Origin: Tistrella mobilis
Lineage (GTDB): Bacteria; Pseudomonadota; Alphaproteobacteria; Tistrellales; Tistrellaceae
Length of the DNA stretch: 64,000 nucleotides
Direction: 5' to 3'
Assembly: GCF_041468085.1 (NCBI RefSeq)
Contig: NZ_CP121017.1
Coordinates: forward strand, 2,793,676 to 2,857,675
The number at the start of each line of letters is the position of its first letter. Within the stretch, counting starts at the first letter, position 1. The notes beneath the pieces were generated by a model that was not told where the DNA came from, did no database searches, and was given only the letters and a program-made list of their open reading frames with translations. This document shows positions 60,997 to 64,000 of the stretch, one piece after another. The translations under genes and the position numbers were made by a program.

Positions 60997-61947
60997 ATGA
61001 CCGACCGGCGCCGCCCCGACCCGAACCAGACCGCCGCGGCGCCGGTAACCGGTTTCGCCCGTGCCGCCGACATGATCGCCCGTGCGGCGGCGCGCCCTGC
61101 CGAAGAGGTACCACAGGCAGCCCCGGCTGCGCCGCAGCCGCCGGTACTGGACGTGGAATCCATGCCCTGGTGGCAGGAGGCGGGTCCGGTCCGGACATCG
61201 GCTCCGGGACTCGACGAAGCCTCGGGCCGCGTCGCCCGGCCGGCACTGCCCGACACGCCCGAAAGCGGAGCGGCGAAGCCCCATTACCACGGCCATCGCC
61301 AGCGCCTGCGTGACCGGCTGCTGGAGCGGGGTGCCGATGCGCTGGCCGATTACGAGTTGCTGGAACTGCTGATCGCCGCCGCCATTCCGCGGGGCGACGT
61401 AAAGCCGATCGCCAAGCGCCTGCTTCAGGTTTTCGGCAGCCTGGGCGGCGTGCTGCATGCCGAACCGGCCCGGCTGAAGGCCGTAGAGGGTGTGGGCCCG
61501 GCAGTGCTGGCCCAGATCAAGCTGGCCGAGGGGCTGAAAATCCGCTCCATGCGCGAAGAGGTCATCGACCGGCCGCTCTTCGCCTCGTGGCAGGCGCTGA
61601 TGGACTATCTGATGGCCGATCTGGGCCATCTGCGGGTGGAGCAGTTCCGGGTACTGTTCCTGGACCGCAAGAACCGGCTGATCGCCGACGAGATCCAGCA
61701 GCAGGGCACCGTCGACCACACGCCGGTCTATGCACGCGAGGTGGTGAAGCGGGCGCTGGAACACGCCGCCTCGTCCCTTATTCTGGTCCACAATCACCCG
61801 TCGGGGGACCCCACCCCCTCACCGGCCGATATCGACCTCACCCGCCGTCTGGTCGATGCCGCGCGCCATCTGGGCATCTCGGTCCACGACCACATCATCA
61901 TCGGCCGGCGCAGCTATAAGAGCTTCAAGGCCCTGGGGCTGCTCTGA
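60997..61947 (+). CDS. radC: RadC-family JAB/MPN protein, 316 aa
   Basis: RadC-like protein. After a long alanine/proline-rich N-terminal extension (1-95) comes the helix-hairpin-helix PHYHGHRQRLRDRLLERG and the JAMM metal motif LVHNHPSGDPTPSPADID (His-X-His...Asp). The role in repair is not established for the family and some members act in other processes. ATG 60997 with AGGGGA. Converges on the next gene with four bases between. Confidence 0.9.
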   Translation: MTDRRRPDPNQTAAAPVTGFARAADMIARAAARPAEEVPQAAPAAPQPPVLDVESMPWWQEAGPVRTSAPGLDEASGRVARPALPDTPESGAAKPHYHGHRQRLRDRLLERGADALADYELLELLIAAAIPRGDVKPIAKRLLQVFGSLGGVLHAEPARLKAVEGVGPAVLAQIKLAEGLKIRSMREEVIDRPLFASWQALMDYLMADLGHLRVEQFRVLFLDRKNRLIADEIQQQGTVDHTPVYAREVVKRALEHAASSLILVHNHPSGDPTPSPADIDLTRRLVDAARHLGISVHDHIIIGRRSYKSFKALGLL

Positions 61948-61951
61948 GCGC

Positions 61952-63100
61952 TCACTCCGCCGGGGTGACGTCGACCGCCATCTGCGGCACGGCCCTTGCC
62001 GGCGGCTCGGTGGGTGCACGGGCCGGACGCTGCGCAGGGCGGGAGAGTTCATAGACATCGACGGTCTCGGTGCGGCCGCGCAGCATATGCGCGCCGAGCG
62101 ACCGCGAATCGACCCCCGCCGGCAGCGGCGCCAGCGCCAGCACGGCTTCCGAGACCAGCACCGGCACCTTCAGCGTCTTGGCGAGGCCTTCCAGCCGGGC
62201 GGCGGTGTTCATCGTGTCGCCGATGAAGGCGATCTCGTGCTTGGCATCGCCCAGTTCGGCGACGACGACGGTGCCCACATGCATCACCGCCCGGACCCGC
62301 GGCGCCTCGCCGAAGCGGCGGATGAAATCCGGACCGGCGCGTTCCACTGCCTCCAGAATGTCGAAGGTGCAGGTGATCGCCCGCGCCGCCTGACGTGCGG
62401 CCTGGCGCGCACCGCAGCTGATGTTCCAGGAAATGATCGCCTGATCGCCGACATAGCGGTCGATGGCGCCCCGGTTGCGGCGCACGGGGGAGCCGAGGGT
62501 GAACAGGATCTGCCCCAGATAATCGGTGGCCCCCAGTTCGCCCAGCCGCTCGGCGGTGCTGGTCCAGCCCGCGACATCGACCAGCAGGAAGATGCGTTCC
62601 TCGCGCGTCGGGCGATGATAACGGCCGACCAGCAGGGCCAGGAACACCCGGGTGCCGATCAGGTCGCGGATCCGGAACAGAAGGCCGCCCACGGCCGAGA
62701 CCCCCATCGAGAACAGCAGCACATCGAAACGCAGCACCAGCCACATCAGTGGCCCGTGATCCTGATGGCCGGCCAGGATCCCGAACCACTGGTCCGCGAT
62801 CATCAGCAGCAGCCCCATCCCGGCGTAGGAGACGAAGGACAGCACCGACCAGACCAGCATCGTGCCGCCGACATAGATCGGGGCCGCCTGGGCGCGCAGC
62901 CAGCGGCTGACCCTGGGGAACAGCCGTCCCATGGCAAAGGCGATCATCACCCCGCCGACGCCGGTGCCGTAGACCATGGCGATCCAGACGTCGTTCTTAC
63001 CTTCCAGTATGCCGAAGATCAGGCCGCAGAGCATGCCGGCGAGCGGGAAACCCAGCCAGCCCAGCGCGCTGCGCAGACGTTGCGCGGTCGCTTCCGTCAT
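61952..63100 (-). CDS. Membrane-bound class III nucleotide cyclase, 382 aa
   Basis: Integral membrane adenylate/guanylate cyclase. About five or six helices in residues 10-150, then a CHD catalytic domain: metal-binding Asp in FLLVDVAGWTSTA, second Asp in RYVGDQAIISW, and IGDTMNTAARLE with the transition-state Asn/Arg. The substrate-specifying residues are the less canonical ALGDAKHEIAF region so ATP versus GTP use is uncertain. Start 63100 after GGGGGTGGC. Convergent with radC. Signals to nucleotide-binding regulators elsewhere. Confidence 0.85.
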   Translation of the reverse strand: MTEATAQRLRSALGWLGFPLAGMLCGLIFGILEGKNDVWIAMVYGTGVGGVMIAFAMGRLFPRVSRWLRAQAAPIYVGGTMLVWSVLSFVSYAGMGLLLMIADQWFGILAGHQDHGPLMWLVLRFDVLLFSMGVSAVGGLLFRIRDLIGTRVFLALLVGRYHRPTREERIFLLVDVAGWTSTAERLGELGATDYLGQILFTLGSPVRRNRGAIDRYVGDQAIISWNISCGARQAARQAARAITCTFDILEAVERAGPDFIRRFGEAPRVRAVMHVGTVVVAELGDAKHEIAFIGDTMNTAARLEGLAKTLKVPVLVSEAVLALAPLPAGVDSRSLGAHMLRGRTETVDVYELSRPAQRPARAPTEPPARAVPQMAVDVTPAE

Positions 63101-63483
63101 GCCACCCCCACCTGTCACCCGACGCCCTGCCCGGCACACCGTCGCATATGGTGTTCATTGTCGATATTGGGCCGCCCTGTCACCTTGTCGACCTCTGTGT
63201 GACATCTCTCCCGAGACATCTTCATGACAGCGCCGGCAAGGACGGCCCGGGTCAAGCCAACATGAGTCAGGGCCAACCTGAGTCGGGCCCAACATGAGTC
63301 AGGGCCAACCCGAGTCAGGGCAGCCTAAGCCAGGACGGCCGCGCGCGCAGCAGCTTTGCGTCATGTGTGCCCGCAGCCGGTCATCTGCCCTTTGCCCCGA
63401 AGGCGCCACGGGCTATAACCCTGCCCGAAGCGGCCGGACGGCTCCGGTTCGCGTGTGTTTCGCCTGCGAAGGACAGCCCAGCG
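63101..63483. other. Region before purB with a 16-bp repeat array
   Basis: A 383-base gap. Left part: divergent promoter area of the cyclase gene. Middle: a 16-bp repeat array (63256-63334). Right: a leader to purB with a GAAGGA ribosome site. No genuine gene seen. Confidence 0.6.
63256..63334. repeat. Degenerate 16-bp tandem repeat, four to five copies
   Basis: Units of GCCAACATGAGTCAGG at 63256, 63272, 63288 and 63304 with one to three changes each, then a decayed fifth copy (63320-63334). It lies about 150 bases before purB. ATGAGTCAG occurs inside the units; no ORF is conserved. Confidence 0.85.
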
Positions 63484-64000
63484 ATGATCCCGCGCTATTC
63501 CCGCCCCGAGATGGTCCGGATCTGGGAACCGGAGAACAAGTTCCGCATCTGGTTCGAGATCGAAGCCCATGCCTGCGATGCCCAGGCCGAGCTGGGGGTG
63601 ATCCCCAAGGAAGCCGCGAAGGCGGTGTGGGAACGCGGCGCCTTCGACATTCCGCGCATCGACGAGATCGAGCGCGAGGTGAAGCACGACGTCATCGCCT
63701 TCCTGACCAGCCTGGCCGAGCATGTGGGTGAGGAAGCCCGCTTCGTCCATCAGGGCATGACCTCGTCGGACGTGCTGGATACCTGCCTTGCCGTGCAGCT
63801 GAAGCAGGCCGCCGATCTGCTGATCGAGGATGTCGACAAGGTGCTGGCCGCGCTGGAGCGCCGCGCCTTCGAATACAAGGACACGCCCACCATCGGCCGC
63901 AGCCACGGCATCCATGCCGAGCCGGTGACGTTCGGCCTGAAGCTCGCCGGCTATCATGCCGAATTCCAGCGGGCCCGCGCCCGGCTGGTGGCGGCGCGTG
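63484..64000 (+). CDS. purB: Adenylosuccinate lyase (N-terminal part, cut by window edge)
   Basis: Purine biosynthesis enzyme, cleaving SAICAR and adenylosuccinate to release fumarate. 172 complete codons of a protein of about 430 aa are visible. The start IPRYSRPEMVRIWEPENKFRIWFEIEAHA is typical of PurB, the helix with GMTSSDVLDTC is the first conserved signature (histidine/serine region, substrate binding) and GRSHGIHAEPVTFG is the second. ATG 63484 has AAGGA upstream. Truncated only by the window. Confidence 0.95.
   Translation, partial: MIPRYSRPEMVRIWEPENKFRIWFEIEAHACDAQAELGVIPKEAAKAVWERGAFDIPRIDEIEREVKHDVIAFLTSLAEHVGEEARFVHQGMTSSDVLDTCLAVQLKQAADLLIEDVDKVLAALERRAFEYKDTPTIGRSHGIHAEPVTFGLKLAGYHAEFQRARARLVAAR

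Noticed and set aside
1-64000. CRISPR arrays and insertion sequences
   Set aside because: No regular spaced repeats of 24-40 bp and no transposase frames; only short tandem repeats.

Overview
This window looks like chromosomal DNA of a high-GC alphaproteobacterium of the Rhodospirillales or Geminicoccales kind; Tistrella is a plausible guess, but I could not run a search. The grounds are the gene families present: an encapsulated ferritin of Rhodospirillum rubrum type, DctPQM TRAP and Liv ABC uptake systems, FCD-type GntR control, a form II CoxL-like enzyme and an assimilatory nitrate operon. Genes are tightly packed, often with ATGA stop/start overlaps. I see no insertion sequence, integrase, prophage or CRISPR array.

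Layout. 1-14.1 kb: mixed genes: an alanine-rich lipoprotein, PhzF, OsmC and a drug-type MFS exporter, a patatin-like lipase overlapping an ETF-beta-type methyltransferase, a DnaJ-like co-chaperone, two GST-fold proteins, an SLC13/RCK permease, a lipoprotein Ntn-hydrolase (penicillin acylase family) and a 70-aa protein resembling an antitoxin tail. Between the MFS and patatin genes a strong minus-strand terminator and an FNR-like box suggest an unannotated small RNA. 14.2-20.1 kb: a catabolic island, TRAP transporter plus GntR regulator facing a cyclase/FAH enzyme pair. 20.1-28.8 kb: a branched-chain amino-acid (Liv) transport operon, a chemoreceptor, and a second binding protein almost identical to the first. 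28.9-34.6 kb (minus strand): encapsulin shell and encapsulated ferritin, a ZIP metal transporter that seems to start at ATT, an MFS permease, a BenE permease and MobB.

34.9-47.6 kb is the largest functional unit, a co-directional nitrate assimilation operon: NrtA-NrtB-NrtD-type ABC importer, NirB, NirD, NasA, CysG for siroheme, a TrpD2/YbiB-like protein and a membrane histidine kinase carrying a PilJ/NarX-like signal box. MobB (molybdopterin guanine dinucleotide step) is divergent at its head. An orphan CoxL-like molybdoenzyme follows, convergent with a GltS glutamate permease. 51.6-64 kb: a TetR regulator, a cupin, DUF2269 and SDR-DoxX membrane proteins, an SDR with a DUF1440-like partner, tRNA-Leu(UAA), a CinA-type protein, an epimerase, SfsA, methionine aminopeptidase, RadC, a membrane class III nucleotide cyclase and the start of purB, which is cut by the window edge.

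Most likely new biology: (1) the candidate FNR-linked small RNA at about 3.44-3.58 kb; (2) the orphan nitrate-type histidine kinase and TrpD2-like protein built into the nitrate operon; (3) an iron nanocompartment next to a ZIP transporter with an apparent ATT start; (4) an overlapping leader ORF before livG; (5) an orphan form II CoxL gene. All functions are inferred from reading the sequence; no database search was possible.
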